A stretch of DNA of 64,000 bases from Flagellimonas sp. MMG031 (GTDB taxonomy: Bacteria; Bacteroidota; Bacteroidia; Flavobacteriales; Flavobacteriaceae): positions 1,428,501 through 1,492,500 of the forward strand of contig NZ_CP157804.1 of NCBI RefSeq assembly GCF_040112705.1, written 5' to 3'. The translations under genes were made by a program, and so were the position numbers. Position 1 is the stretch's first letter. Each line of letters opens with the position of its first letter. Below are positions 34,498 through 43,223 of the stretch, piece after piece. A model generated the notes under the pieces. The model did not search any database, had not been told where the DNA came from, and saw only the letters and a list, made by a program, of their open reading frames with translations.

Positions 34498-35541
34498 ATG
34501 GATTTTTTGAAACTGACATGGCATCGTATCACTCATTGGGAATATTGGCCCTTTTGGTTGATCTACTACCCCATGTTTCCTGTGTGGCTTTACTATTCCT
34601 TCAAAGCGAGGTCGATATTCTTTTTTAACGCCGCCAATCCTGGTATGAAGAATGGTGGCATGGCGATGATTTCCAAAATGGACATCTATCAAATGATTCC
34701 TTCACAGTTCATCCCCAAGACCTTGTTCGTGGATAAAAATGCCGCTGCTGACGCGACCTTGGAACGCATACGGGACCAAGGCATTGATTTCCCATTTATT
34801 GCCAAGCCGGATATTGGGATGAAGGCTTTTGGTGTAGAGAAGATTCATGATAAAGATGAATTTGCGCAGTATGTGGAATGGAGCCCTTCCCATTTTTTGG
34901 TGCAGGAACTGATTCCGTATCAAAAAGAAGTGGGCGTTTTTTATGTGCGCAGGCCCGGGGAACCATCAGGTACCGTCACCGGAGTGGTGGCCAAGGAGTT
35001 TCTTTCCATCACTGGCGATGGCCATAGCAGTATGTTGGAACTCATTAAGAAGAACCCGCGCAGTCATCTACAATTAAAAGTATTGCAAAAGAAATACGGT
35101 AACCAGTTGGAAGAAGTGCTGAAAGACGGGGAAACATTTGTTTTAGTCCCCTACGGAAGCCATACCCGTGGGGCCAAGTTTGTGGATATCAGCCATCGCA
35201 TCAATAAAGATTTGGAGGAAACCATCAATGCCATCTGCTCTCAAATGAACGGGTTTTACTATGGACGGTTGGATGTGCTGTGCAACTCCTTTGAAGATTT
35301 GTGTCAAGGTCGCAACTTTAGCATTATCGAAGTGAACGGGGCAGGAGGGGAAGCGACACATATTTACGATCCCAAGCATTCCTTATGGTGGGCGTGGAGA
35401 GAAGTGGCGCGCCATTGGGGCATGTTATGTGAAATCAGCATTCTCAACAACCAAAAAGGACATGCTTATCTGAGTTTTCGTGATGGCAGGTCTATGCTGA
35501 AGCAAAACGGAGCCTTGCAGTCCCGTTTAAAATTCCATTGA
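34498..35541 (+). CDS. ATP-grasp enzyme, unknown substrate
   Basis: A 347-residue protein with an ATP-grasp domain. An aromatic-rich hydrophobic segment near residues 15-35 (WPFWLIYYPMFPVWLYYSF) may sit in or on the membrane. Nucleotide-binding pieces follow: FIAKPDIGMKAFG and QELIPYQKEVG. The C-terminal magnesium site is FSIIEVNGAGGEATHIYDP. Family members are often labelled D-alanine-D-alanine ligase, but the N-terminal part differs and the pathway context does not fit, so I call it only a carboxylate-amine ligase-like protein. It starts five bases after the NRDE gene. Confidence 0.8.
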   Translation: MDFLKLTWHRITHWEYWPFWLIYYPMFPVWLYYSFKARSIFFFNAANPGMKNGGMAMISKMDIYQMIPSQFIPKTLFVDKNAAADATLERIRDQGIDFPFIAKPDIGMKAFGVEKIHDKDEFAQYVEWSPSHFLVQELIPYQKEVGVFYVRRPGEPSGTVTGVVAKEFLSITGDGHSSMLELIKKNPRSHLQLKVLQKKYGNQLEEVLKDGETFVLVPYGSHTRGAKFVDISHRINKDLEETINAICSQMNGFYYGRLDVLCNSFEDLCQGRNFSIIEVNGAGGEATHIYDPKHSLWWAWREVARHWGMLCEISILNNQKGHAYLSFRDGRSMLKQNGALQSRLKFH

Positions 35542-35547
35542 AACCAA

Positions 35548-36534
35548 TTAGGCCTTCTGTTCCGCCAATTCCAATTTATGCTTGATCGCATTCATGATGA
35601 TGGGTGCGTGGATACGGGAGTTCTCGATAAACCATTTATGGGTTTCCATTCCGCCACAGATAACGCCTGCCAAAAATAGGCCTTCTACATTGGTTTCCAT
35701 GGTTTCCGGGTGATAGTTGGGCAATCGTTTCGCGTCGTCGGATAATGCAATGCCCAGTTTTTCCAAAAAGGCAAAATTGGGACGATACCCCGTAAGTGCC
35801 AGTACAAAATCGTTCTCCAAAACAACTTCACCGTCTGGGGTTTCGATGATAATTTCGTTGGACTTGATTTCCTTGACCGTCGAATTGTAATAGGCCTTGA
35901 TACTGCCTTCCTCAATACGGTTGATGATGTCGGGGCGCACCCAATATTTTACCCTTGGGCCCACCTCTGGGCCACGAATGATCAAGGTGACTTCGGCACC
36001 TTTGCGCCAACATTCCAAAGCGGCATCGATGGCAGAGTTACTGGCCCCAATAACAGCCAGTTTTTGACTGGCATAAAAGTGGGGGTCGTTATAATAATGT
36101 GATACTTTGGGTAAATCCTCGCCAGGAACATCGATGGTGTTGGGCAAATCGTAGAATCCGGTGGCCAGCACTACATTTTTAGCAGCATATTCCCCTTTGT
36201 TGGTCTTTACCAAAAAGGAATCATCCTGTTTTTCGGTATCCAAAACTTTTTCAAATAGGTGAATGTTGAGTTGGTTGGACGTCACGATCCTACGGTAGTA
36301 TTCCAAAGCTTCATTGCGTTTGGGTTTGGCCTCCTTACTGATAAAGGGTATATTGTCGATTTCCAACTTCTCCGAGGAAGAGAAAAACTGCATGTTCACC
36401 GGATAATTGAACAACGAATTCACTATGGTTCCTTTTTCTATGATGATATAGGAAATCCCTTGTTTTTTCGCTTCCAATCCACAGGCAATCCCAATGGGAC
36501 CACCTCCAATAATGACAACATCAAACTCCTGCAT
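35548..36534 (-). CDS. ypdA: YpdA-type bacillithiol-disulfide reductase
   Basis: A 328-residue FAD- and NADPH-dependent oxidoreductase. The FAD motif GGGPIGIACG is at residues 10-19 and the second Rossmann motif IGASNSAID is near 165. YPVNMQFFSSSEKLEI and TGYRPNF are family marks. It lacks the CxxC redox pair of thioredoxin reductase, as YpdA does. It is thought to recycle bacillithiol disulfide, the low-molecular-weight thiol of many Bacteroidota. It overlaps rpe by one base in a two-gene unit. Confidence 0.88.
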   Translation of the reverse strand: MQEFDVVIIGGGPIGIACGLEAKKQGISYIIIEKGTIVNSLFNYPVNMQFFSSSEKLEIDNIPFISKEAKPKRNEALEYYRRIVTSNQLNIHLFEKVLDTEKQDDSFLVKTNKGEYAAKNVVLATGFYDLPNTIDVPGEDLPKVSHYYNDPHFYASQKLAVIGASNSAIDAALECWRKGAEVTLIIRGPEVGPRVKYWVRPDIINRIEEGSIKAYYNSTVKEIKSNEIIIETPDGEVVLENDFVLALTGYRPNFAFLEKLGIALSDDAKRLPNYHPETMETNVEGLFLAGVICGGMETHKWFIENSRIHAPIIMNAIKHKLELAEQKA

Positions 36535-37193
36535 TAGGCAATTTTTTCCTTTAATTCTTTAATGGTAGCCATTGGGTCTTCACTTTTGAACACAAAACTG
36601 CCCGCTACCAGCACGTCTGCTCCATGGTCCACCAGCTTTTTGGCATTTCCTGCATTTACACCTCCATCGATCTCAATCAAGGTTTTCGCATTCTTGCGGT
36701 TGATGAGTTCTTTCAGGTCGGCTACTTTTTGATAGGTGTTCTTGATAAAGGATTGTCCGCCAAATCCAGGGTTTACGCTCATCACAAGAACAATATCAAT
36801 ATCCTGAATGGTATCTTCCAACAAATTCACCGAAGTGTGCGGGTTAATGGCCACACCAGCTTTCATCCCCTCGGCCTTAATGGCTTGCAATGTTCTATGC
36901 AAATGTGGACATGCTTCGTAGTGGACGGTAAGGTGGTCTACCCCCAAATCACCAAAAGTTTTGATGTACCTATCTGGGTCAATAATCATTAAATGGGTGT
37001 CCAACGGTTTTTTGGCATGCTTGGCAATGGCTTCTATTACGGGCATTCCAAAGGAAATATTGGGGACAAAAACCCCGTCCATGATATCCAAATGGAACCA
37101 ATCGGCATCACTTTGATTCACCATTTCTATTTCCTGTTGAAGATTGGCAAAGTCGGATGCCAGTAGCGAAGGGGCAATCATTGATTTGTTCAT
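36534..37193 (-). CDS. rpe: Ribulose-phosphate 3-epimerase
   Basis: A 219-residue TIM-barrel enzyme that interconverts ribulose 5-phosphate and xylulose 5-phosphate in the pentose phosphate pathway. It has IAPSLLASDFANL, HLDIMDGVFVPN, VMSVNPGFGGQSFI and IDGGVNAGNA. The metal ligands (His, Asp) are in place. It is transcribed with ypdA (stop and start overlap as TAATG), linking NADPH supply and thiol reduction in one unit. Confidence 0.95.
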   Translation of the reverse strand: MNKSMIAPSLLASDFANLQQEIEMVNQSDADWFHLDIMDGVFVPNISFGMPVIEAIAKHAKKPLDTHLMIIDPDRYIKTFGDLGVDHLTVHYEACPHLHRTLQAIKAEGMKAGVAINPHTSVNLLEDTIQDIDIVLVMSVNPGFGGQSFIKNTYQKVADLKELINRKNAKTLIEIDGGVNAGNAKKLVDHGADVLVAGSFVFKSEDPMATIKELKEKIA

Positions 37194-37228
37194 GTTACAA
37201 AGTTAGCCAATTAGGGCCATCTTTAAAC

Positions 37229-37258
37229 GAAAAAAACTCCGGTAATCAGCCGGAGTTT
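37229..37258 (-). terminator. Terminator after rpoD
   Basis: A perfect 9-bp stem (37234-37242 with 37250-37258). The minus-strand transcript ends in a U-run. It lies between rpoD and rpe, 120 bases past the rpoD stop. Confidence 0.85.
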
Positions 37259-37380
37259 ATTCATCAATCAAAAAACGAACAGTCATGATAAACTGTTATA
37301 TCTTACTAAATTACAACTTTCCTGCCAAAAATCAAATTTAAGGATAGTTTAACTGTAATTATTCGTGTGTTTTTTACCCT

Positions 37381-38244
37381 TTATCCTAAATAAGTCTTTA
37401 AAATCTTACTTCTGGAGGTGTGTTTCAATCTTCGGATAGCTTTTTCCTTGATCTGGCGAACACGCTCCCTGGTCAGGTCAAAAGTTTCCCCAATTTCTTC
37501 CAAGGTCATGGAGTGCTGCCCGGCCAAACCAAAGTAAAGTCGGATAACATCGGCTTCACGAGGGGTCAAGGTTTCCAATGCACGCTCGATTTCTGTACGT
37601 AGCGAATCGTGCAAAAGTTCCTTGTCCGGGTTAGGGGATTCCCCACTGCGCAATACATCGTACAGGTTGGAATCCTCACCATCGATCAAAGGTGCATCCA
37701 TCGATACGTGGCGCCCTGAGTTTTTCAAGGATTGCTTCACATCTTCCACGGTCATGTCCAATTCTTTGGCAATTTCCTCTGCGGAAGGTGGACGCTCGTG
37801 CGCTTGCTCCAAGAAAGCAAAGGTTTTGTTGATCTTGTTGATGGAACCGATTTTGTTCAACGGCAAACGAACAATACGGGACTGCTCTGCCAAAGCCTGA
37901 AGAATGGATTGACGAATCCACCAAACAGCGTAAGAAATAAATTTAAATCCACGGGTTTCATCAAAACGCTGGGCTGCTTTAATAAGGCCCAAGTTTCCTT
38001 CATTGATCAAATCCGGAAGTGTCAACCCTTGATTTTGGTATTGTTTTGCTACAGAAACCACGAACCTAAGGTTGGCTTTGGTCAATTTTTCCAGGGCAAC
38101 CTGGTCTCCCGCTTTAATGCGCTGTGCCAATTCCACTTCCTCATCGGCGGTAATCAAATCCACCTTTCCAATCTCCTGCAAATACTTGTCCAACGACGCG
38201 GTTTCCCTATTGGTAACCTGTTTTGTAATCTTTAACTGTCTCAT
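37381..38244 (-). CDS. rpoD: Primary sigma factor RpoD/SigA (compact Bacteroidota form)
   Basis: A 287-residue group 1 sigma factor. It lacks region 1.1 and the non-conserved insert of E. coli sigma-70. Region 1.2 is near residues 15-50. Region 2 ([33 protein letters not shown]) recognises the -7 box. Region 3 follows, and region 4 ([19 protein letters not shown]) the -33 box. In Bacteroidota this factor reads TAnnTTTG promoters, and many such sites occur in this window. Confidence 0.95.
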   Translation of the reverse strand: MRQLKITKQVTNRETASLDKYLQEIGKVDLITADEEVELAQRIKAGDQVALEKLTKANLRFVVSVAKQYQNQGLTLPDLINEGNLGLIKAAQRFDETRGFKFISYAVWWIRQSILQALAEQSRIVRLPLNKIGSINKINKTFAFLEQAHERPPSAEEIAKELDMTVEDVKQSLKNSGRHVSMDAPLIDGEDSNLYDVLRSGESPNPDKELLHDSLRTEIERALETLTPREADVIRLYFGLAGQHSMTLEEIGETFDLTRERVRQIKEKAIRRLKHTSRSKILKTYLG

Positions 38245-38371
38245 CTAATTATCCCTTCAAATTTTGTTTTGTGAACCGGAGCTCAATAGGTTATACGTTC
38301 ATCAAACGGAAAAAGTTACATTTTAGTTACATTTTTTTAAAAAAACCTCATTTCTAGCTATTGAGATCGAC

Positions 38372-38395
38372 CACTTCTCGACTGCGCTCGAAGTG
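38372..38395. repeat. Dispersed hairpin repeat, copy 2
   Basis: In reverse orientation relative to copy 1: CACTTCTCGACTGC then GCTCGAAGTG. It sits between the starts of rpoD and the pnp terminator. The outer stem is CACTT/AAGTG here and CACCT/AGGTG at 23016, a compensatory change. Confidence 0.75.
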
Positions 38396-38422
38396 ACAAT
38401 GTAAGACCCTGACTCTATTAAA

Positions 38423-38453
38423 AAACAAAACCCCGAGGAATTTCCCCGGGGTT
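38423..38453 (-). terminator. Terminator after pnp
   Basis: A GC-rich stem (38429-38438 with 38444-38453, one mismatch). The minus-strand transcript continues into a U-rich run. Confidence 0.82.
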
Positions 38454-38479
38454 CTTTCTATATCTAGAAAGGTTGATAG

Positions 38480-40720
38480 TTAATCCCTTCTCGGCTTTCT
38501 ATCGCGGTTGCCACCTCTGCGGTCGCCACCACCTCTACGGTCACCGCCTCTGCGATCACCATCTCTATCGTTTCTTGGTGCACGCTCTTTGTACCCTTCA
38601 GGTTTTGGCAATAAGGCTTTTCTTGATACCTTCTCCTTTTTGGTTCTTGGGTCCAGCCCGAAGTATTTCACATCGAACACATCACCCATGTTCACCACAT
38701 CGGATACATTTTCAGTACGTTCCCATGCCAATTCCGATACATGGAGCAGAACTTCATTGCCAGGCGCTTCGGTGTATTCCACCACAGCTCCAAAGTCAAG
38801 CATTTTGATGACTTTTACTTCGTAAACGCTACCTACTTCCGGTTTGAACATCAACGCATCGATTTTGGCCAATACCTTGTCGATACCATCCTGATCTGTA
38901 CCCAAGATTTCCACGATACCTTCCTCGGTATCTGGGTCCTCATTGATTACAATAGTGGTTTTGGTCGTTTTCTGAAGCTCTTGAATCACTTCTCCACCTT
39001 TACCGATAAGGGCACCAATGTACTCTCCAGGAATAATTCTGGTAACGATTTTTGGTGCGTAGGATTTCACCTCTGGTCTTGGCTCGGCAATGGTTTCTAC
39101 CAATTTGTCCAAAATGTGCATTCTGCCATCTCTGGCCTGCATCAAGGCTTTTACCAAGATTTCGTAGGAAAGCCCTTTTACTTTGATGTCCATTTGACAA
39201 GCTGTGATACCATCTGCAGTACCGGTGACCTTAAAGTCCATATCGCCCAAGTGATCTTCGTCACCCAAGATATCGGATAGAACAGCATATTTGCCAGTTT
39301 CGGTATCGGTAATCAATCCCATGGCAATTCCGGAAACTGGTTTTTTCAGTTGAATACCAGCATCCATCAATGCCATGGTACCGGAACATACAGTGGCCAT
39401 GGAAGAGGAACCGTTGGATTCCAATACTTCTGACACCACACGAACGGTGTACGGGCAATCCGCAGGAATCATACCTTTTAACGCACGTTGCGCCAGGTTA
39501 CCGTGACCAACTTCTCTACGGGAAGTACCTCGAATGGGTCTTGCTTCACCAGTGGAGAAAGGAGGGAAGTTGTAGTGCAAATAGAATGTTTCCTCACCTT
39601 CATAGGATGGCATATCTATCTGGTTCGCTTCTCTTGAGGTACCCAGAGTGACCGTAGCCAAGGCTTGGGTCTCGCCACGGGTAAAGATGGCAGAACCATG
39701 TACGGATGGCAAATAATCGATTTCACACCAGATGGGGCGGATATCTGTAGTTTTACGGCCATCCAAACGAAGTCCTTCCTCTAGAGTAAGGTTTCTTACG
39801 GCTTCTTTTTCGGCTTTATGGTAATATTTGGAAACCAAATCACCAATCTCCTCCAATTCTTCCTCGGAAAAGGAGGCTTTTATTTCTTCCTTGATCGCAG
39901 CAAAGGCTTCGCTACGTTCCTTTTTGGATGAACCTGCTTTGGCCACTTCGTAAACTTTGTCGTAAGCCATGTCGTGGATTTTCTTTTCCAGATCGGCATC
40001 TTCGGCTTCGGGCTCGTACTCACGAACTTCTTTTTTACCAAAAGCTTCAGCCAATTTTACTTGGGCGGCACATTGTACTTTGATAGCTTCGTGGGCAAAT
40101 TTGATGGCTTCTACCATCTCCTCTTCGGAAATCTCGCTCATTTCTCCTTCTACCATCATCACAGAATCTGCGGATGCACCGATCATCATATCGATGTCCG
40201 ATTCTTCAAGTTGGGCTCTGGTTGGGTTGATAATGAGCTCGCCATTGACTCTACCTACGCGTACCTCAGAAATAGGGCACTCAAAAGGAAGGTCCGATAG
40301 TTGGATGGCTGCGGAAGCGGCCAATCCAGCCATTGCATCGGGCATCACTTCTTCGTCGTGCGACATGAGTTGGATCATGACCTGTGTCTCGGAATGGTAA
40401 TCCTTGGGGAACAAAGGTCTCAATACCCTATCCACCAAACGCATGGTCAATACTTCACCATCGCTCGGTCTGGCCTCTCTTTTGAAGAAACCACCTGGGT
40501 AACGTCCTGCCGCAGCAAATTTTTCACGATAATCAACGGTAAGTGGCAAAAAGTCCACATCCGAAGCTTTGTAATTGGAGACAACGGTGCATAATAACAT
40601 ACACTTGCCTGATTGGACAACAACAGAACCGTGGGCCTGTTTTGCCAGTTTTCCGGTTTCGATAGAAATCTCTCTACCGTCGCCAAGGTCTATGACCTCT
40701 CTGAATGTCTTTGGAATCAT
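38480..40720 (-). CDS. pnp: Polynucleotide phosphorylase with an RGG-like tail
   Basis: A 746-residue exoribonuclease of the RNA degradation machinery. ATG at 40720 starts [16 protein letters not shown], the family N-terminus in this phylum; the open frame upstream to 40822 looks non-coding. Two RNase PH domains are joined by a helical linker, then KH ([15 protein letters not shown]) and S1 ([19 protein letters not shown]) domains. The last 30 residues are a repeat of DRRGG units, making a basic Arg-Gly tail that is absent from E. coli PNPase. It lies downstream of rpsO, as in most bacteria. Confidence 0.95.
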   Translation of the reverse strand: MIPKTFREVIDLGDGREISIETGKLAKQAHGSVVVQSGKCMLLCTVVSNYKASDVDFLPLTVDYREKFAAAGRYPGGFFKREARPSDGEVLTMRLVDRVLRPLFPKDYHSETQVMIQLMSHDEEVMPDAMAGLAASAAIQLSDLPFECPISEVRVGRVNGELIINPTRAQLEESDIDMMIGASADSVMMVEGEMSEISEEEMVEAIKFAHEAIKVQCAAQVKLAEAFGKKEVREYEPEAEDADLEKKIHDMAYDKVYEVAKAGSSKKERSEAFAAIKEEIKASFSEEELEEIGDLVSKYYHKAEKEAVRNLTLEEGLRLDGRKTTDIRPIWCEIDYLPSVHGSAIFTRGETQALATVTLGTSREANQIDMPSYEGEETFYLHYNFPPFSTGEARPIRGTSRREVGHGNLAQRALKGMIPADCPYTVRVVSEVLESNGSSSMATVCSGTMALMDAGIQLKKPVSGIAMGLITDTETGKYAVLSDILGDEDHLGDMDFKVTGTADGITACQMDIKVKGLSYEILVKALMQARDGRMHILDKLVETIAEPRPEVKSYAPKIVTRIIPGEYIGALIGKGGEVIQELQKTTKTTIVINEDPDTEEGIVEILGTDQDGIDKVLAKIDALMFKPEVGSVYEVKVIKMLDFGAVVEYTEAPGNEVLLHVSELAWERTENVSDVVNMGDVFDVKYFGLDPRTKKEKVSRKALLPKPEGYKERAPRNDRDGDRRGGDRRGGGDRRGGNRDRKPRRD

Positions 40721-40903
40721 AAAAATAATCTTACCCTGCCTTATGGCGGGGTCGTTAAACATTTGGTCTACCGCCATCCGGGCGGTCGGGTTGTGTTGTT
40801 GTTGTGTGTGCCTTGGAGGCACTTGACCAATGAAAAACTATTTGTAGCTTTTTGTGTTTGCCCGGTTGCCCGGGACTTTTGGGTGATCGGAACACGTCCA
40901 ATC

Positions 40904-40931
40904 AAAACAAAGGGGAAGCCAAAGCCTCCCC
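40904..40931 (-). terminator. Terminator/attenuator after rpsO
   Basis: A stem (40912-40919 with 40924-40931) reads GGGGAGGC...GCTTCCCC on the minus strand, followed by a U-run. It lies right after the rpsO stop and before pnp, so pnp transcription depends on read-through or its own promoter. Confidence 0.8.
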
Positions 40932-40939
40932 GATTGTTT

Positions 40940-41209
40940 TTATTTTCTAATATTCAATTCCTTGATCAAGGAACGATATTTTTCAATGTCTTTTTTCTTT
41001 AGGTAATCCAAAAGACTACGTCTTTTACCTACCAATGCCACCAAAGAACGCTCGGTGTTGTAATCCTTGTGGTTCCTTTTAAGGTGACCTGTCAAATGGT
41101 TGATACGGTGCGTGAACAATGCAATTTGTCCTTCCGTAGAACCGGTGTTGCTCTCAGAGCCGCCGTATTTCTTGAAAATTTCGGCTTTTACTTCTTTTGT
41201 TAAATACAT
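40940..41209 (-). CDS. rpsO: Ribosomal protein S15
   Basis: An 89-residue small-subunit protein binding the 16S rRNA central domain. It has the classic GSTEGQIALFTHRINHLTGHL and the KRRSLLDYLKKKD motif. The leader upstream can fold into a nested stem (41241-41280) that may be an autoregulatory site. pnp follows downstream. Confidence 0.97.
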   Translation of the reverse strand: MYLTKEVKAEIFKKYGGSESNTGSTEGQIALFTHRINHLTGHLKRNHKDYNTERSLVALVGKRRSLLDYLKKKDIEKYRSLIKELNIRK

Positions 41210-41240
41210 TCCAATATTTTTTTAAATGATTTTTATGTAT

Positions 41241-41280
41241 TGATTGTCAGTTCCTTTGCGGTGCTCAGGTTGAGCAATCA
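41241..41280 (-). promoter_or_regulatory. Structured leader of rpsO (candidate S15 autoregulatory element)
   Basis: In the minus-strand transcript TGATT pairs with AATCA at the ends (41276-41280 with 41241-41245) and directly stacks on an inner hairpin GCTCA-ACC-TGAGC (41271-41275 with 41263-41267), leaving a 17-base single-stranded side containing GCAAAGGAAC. S15 represses its own mRNA through varied leader structures in several phyla. Whether S15 binds this one is an inference. Confidence 0.45.
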
Positions 41281-41285
41281 GCCTG

Positions 41286-41293
41286 CAAAGATA
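41286..41293 (-). promoter_or_regulatory. -7 element of the rpsO promoter
   Basis: TATCTTTG on the minus strand is a perfect TAnnTTTG match. It puts the transcription start near 41280, giving a leader of about 70 bases that includes the structured element. Confidence 0.6.
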
Positions 41294-41384
41294 AACTCTT
41301 TTTCCTAATCTACGAATTTTAATGGGAAATTAAACCTTTTCCCAAAGTTTCTATCCAAGAAGCAAACCTATAAATTCAATCAGT

Positions 41385-42263
41385 ATGAAAAAGAGACTAA
41401 AATCAATCCATTTAACTGGAATCGCTTCTTTGCTTACGGGTACCTTATTATTAATGTTTGTATCCTGCAGCAAAGATTCCTCAAATGAGGAGGAACTCAC
41501 CACTGCGGAGGTCATGTCGGCCACAGAGCTACAATTTAGTGACGAAACGGATATGATCACCGAAGAAATTATGAGCATTGCCGAAGATGTATACGCCACG
41601 GAAGAGATTGCTGCCACTTCAAAAGAGAATTATAGTTCGGATTATCTGCCGGATTGCGTTACCGTATCGGTCGTTTTGAACCAAGGCATGAGAGAGGTTA
41701 CCCTAGATTTCGGGGAAGGATGTGAGCTGCCCACCGGAAATTTGGTCAGTGGAAAGGTGAACCTTAGCTATGTCTTGGATTTGGAAGCTGCTTCCAATAG
41801 GGTGGAACTGACCCTGGAGGATTTTACGTTTAACGATGTTTTGGTAGAAGGTGATGCCACTATTGTGAGGGTGCGAAGCAATGAAAGCGGAAATCCACAG
41901 GGAACGGCCAACGCTACTTTTGTGGCTACATGGCCCAACGGGGATACAGCTTCTTTTACAGGTACCCGGAACCGGGAATGGATTGAAGGATTCGGTACGG
42001 GGTTTTGGGGCGATAATGTGTTCCTGATCACTGGAAAGCGCACCTATATCAGTAGGGCAGGGAATGAATTTGTTAAAGAAGTGATTACTCCTTTGCGACG
42101 GGAACTGTCTTGTCGATTTATTGTAAGTGGCGTTTTGGATATTTCTCGTTTGGGGAATACCGCGCGTCTCGATTTTGGTGATGGTAGTTGCGATGCCAAA
42201 GGTACGCTTACTTATGCTGATGGCACCGAAGAAGAAGTGTATCTACGACGGTTTAGGAAATAA
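41385..42263 (+). CDS. Lipoprotein with an internal Cys-paired repeat
   Basis: A 292-residue lipoprotein with the lipobox Cys at residue 28 (FVSC). After an acidic linker (30-85) come two related segments. One runs from C91 to C113 and contains VTLDFGEG; the other runs from C243 to C269 and contains ARLDFGDG. Each Cys pair would suit a disulfide in the periplasm or on the surface. The middle part (120-230) is beta-rich. No enzyme motif is seen. Probably a flavobacterial surface or outer-membrane lipoprotein of unknown function. Confidence 0.75.
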   Translation: MKKRLKSIHLTGIASLLTGTLLLMFVSCSKDSSNEEELTTAEVMSATELQFSDETDMITEEIMSIAEDVYATEEIAATSKENYSSDYLPDCVTVSVVLNQGMREVTLDFGEGCELPTGNLVSGKVNLSYVLDLEAASNRVELTLEDFTFNDVLVEGDATIVRVRSNESGNPQGTANATFVATWPNGDTASFTGTRNREWIEGFGTGFWGDNVFLITGKRTYISRAGNEFVKEVITPLRRELSCRFIVSGVLDISRLGNTARLDFGDGSCDAKGTLTYADGTEEEVYLRRFRK

Positions 42264-42276
42264 TTCTCAAGTAAAA

Positions 42277-42298
42277 GGTACTCGACGGCGCTCGAACC
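42277..42298. repeat. Dispersed hairpin repeat, copy 3 (degraded)
   Basis: GGTACTCGACGGCGCTCGAACC retains the TCGA..GCGC..TCGA core in the same orientation as copy 2 and can form a GGT/ACC-closed hairpin. It lies just after the lipoprotein stop. Confidence 0.55.
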
Positions 42299-42310
42299 GA
42301 CAGCAAATGA

Positions 42311-42334
42311 AAAAGCCCCGATTTCGGGGCTTTT
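42311..42334. terminator. Bidirectional terminator between lipoprotein and accD
   Basis: An 11-bp perfect stem (42311-42321 with 42324-42334), A-run on the left and T-run on the right. It serves both convergent genes. Confidence 0.9.
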
Positions 42335-42335
42335 A

Positions 42336-43196
42336 TTATTCTCTTATGGGTTGATTCGTGATCAAATCTATGTACAGGTTGATTTTTTTCTTCAAATCGC
42401 GTCGATGTGTGATAAAATCCAAGAAACCATGTTCTTTCAAAAATTCCGCAGTTTGGAAACCTTCTGGAAGGTCTTTCCCTGTGGTGTCTTTTACCACTCT
42501 GGGCCCTGCAAAGCCTATCAAGGCACCTGGTTCGGCAATGTTGATGTCACCAAGCATGGCGTAGGACGCCGTGGTTCCCCCCGTTGTAGGGTCGGTGCAC
42601 AAAGAAATATATGGAATCTTGGCTTCGGCCAATTGTGCCAGCTTTGCCGAGGTTTTGGCCAACTGCATCAAGGACAGGGCGGCTTCCATCATACGGGCGC
42701 CTCCTGATTTGGAAATCATTACAAAAGGAATCTTTTTCCTCTTCGCCACATCTATGGCCCTTGATATTTTTTCGCCGACAACGCTCCCCATAGATCCCCC
42801 GATAAAGGCGAAGTCCATACAGGCGACCACAATATCCTTTCCTTGGGATTTACCGACTGCTGTTCTAACGGCATCCTTCAATCCCGTTTTTTTCTGGGCG
42901 GCCTGCAAACGGTCCGAGTATTTTTTGGTATCCACAAACTTCAAGGGGTCCTTGGAAGTCATTTTGGTATCCAGCTCACGGAACTTGTTATCGTCAAAAA
43001 GAATCTCAAAGTATTCTTTACTGCCTATTCGAACATGGTAATCATCCTCTGGACTTACATAAAAGTTTTTGGCCAAATCTTCGGCCTCCACAATCTTACC
43101 GGTAGGGGATTTGTACCACAGCCCTTTTGGGGTGTCTTTCTTCTCCTCCGTAGCGGTCTGTATTCCTTTTTCCTTTCTTTTAAACCAAGACGACAT
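42336..43196 (-). CDS. accD: Acetyl-CoA carboxylase carboxyltransferase beta subunit without zinc ligands
   Basis: A 286-residue subunit that transfers the carboxyl group from biotin to acetyl-CoA in fatty-acid synthesis. The crotonase-like domain is normal ([46 protein letters not shown]). The N-terminal zinc ribbon has the usual length, but S30, T32, S48 and D51 replace its four Cys. It lies 27 bases downstream of fbaA and is probably co-transcribed with it. A convergent terminator follows. Confidence 0.95.
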   Translation of the reverse strand: MSSWFKRKEKGIQTATEEKKDTPKGLWYKSPTGKIVEAEDLAKNFYVSPEDDYHVRIGSKEYFEILFDDNKFRELDTKMTSKDPLKFVDTKKYSDRLQAAQKKTGLKDAVRTAVGKSQGKDIVVACMDFAFIGGSMGSVVGEKISRAIDVAKRKKIPFVMISKSGGARMMEAALSLMQLAKTSAKLAQLAEAKIPYISLCTDPTTGGTTASYAMLGDINIAEPGALIGFAGPRVVKDTTGKDLPEGFQTAEFLKEHGFLDFITHRRDLKKKINLYIDLITNQPIRE

Positions 43197-43223
43197 GCAA
43201 TCAATATTTAATTAAACAAAGGA

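Noticed and set aside
34498..35541. D-alanine-D-alanine ligase (ddl)
   Set aside because: Only the ATP-grasp part is shared; the aromatic membrane-like N-terminus and the operon context do not fit ddl.
40721..40822. N-terminal extension of PNPase of 34 residues
   Set aside because: The extension has no similarity to PNPase, is rich in His and Gln, and the ATG at 40720 begins the family's usual N-terminus.
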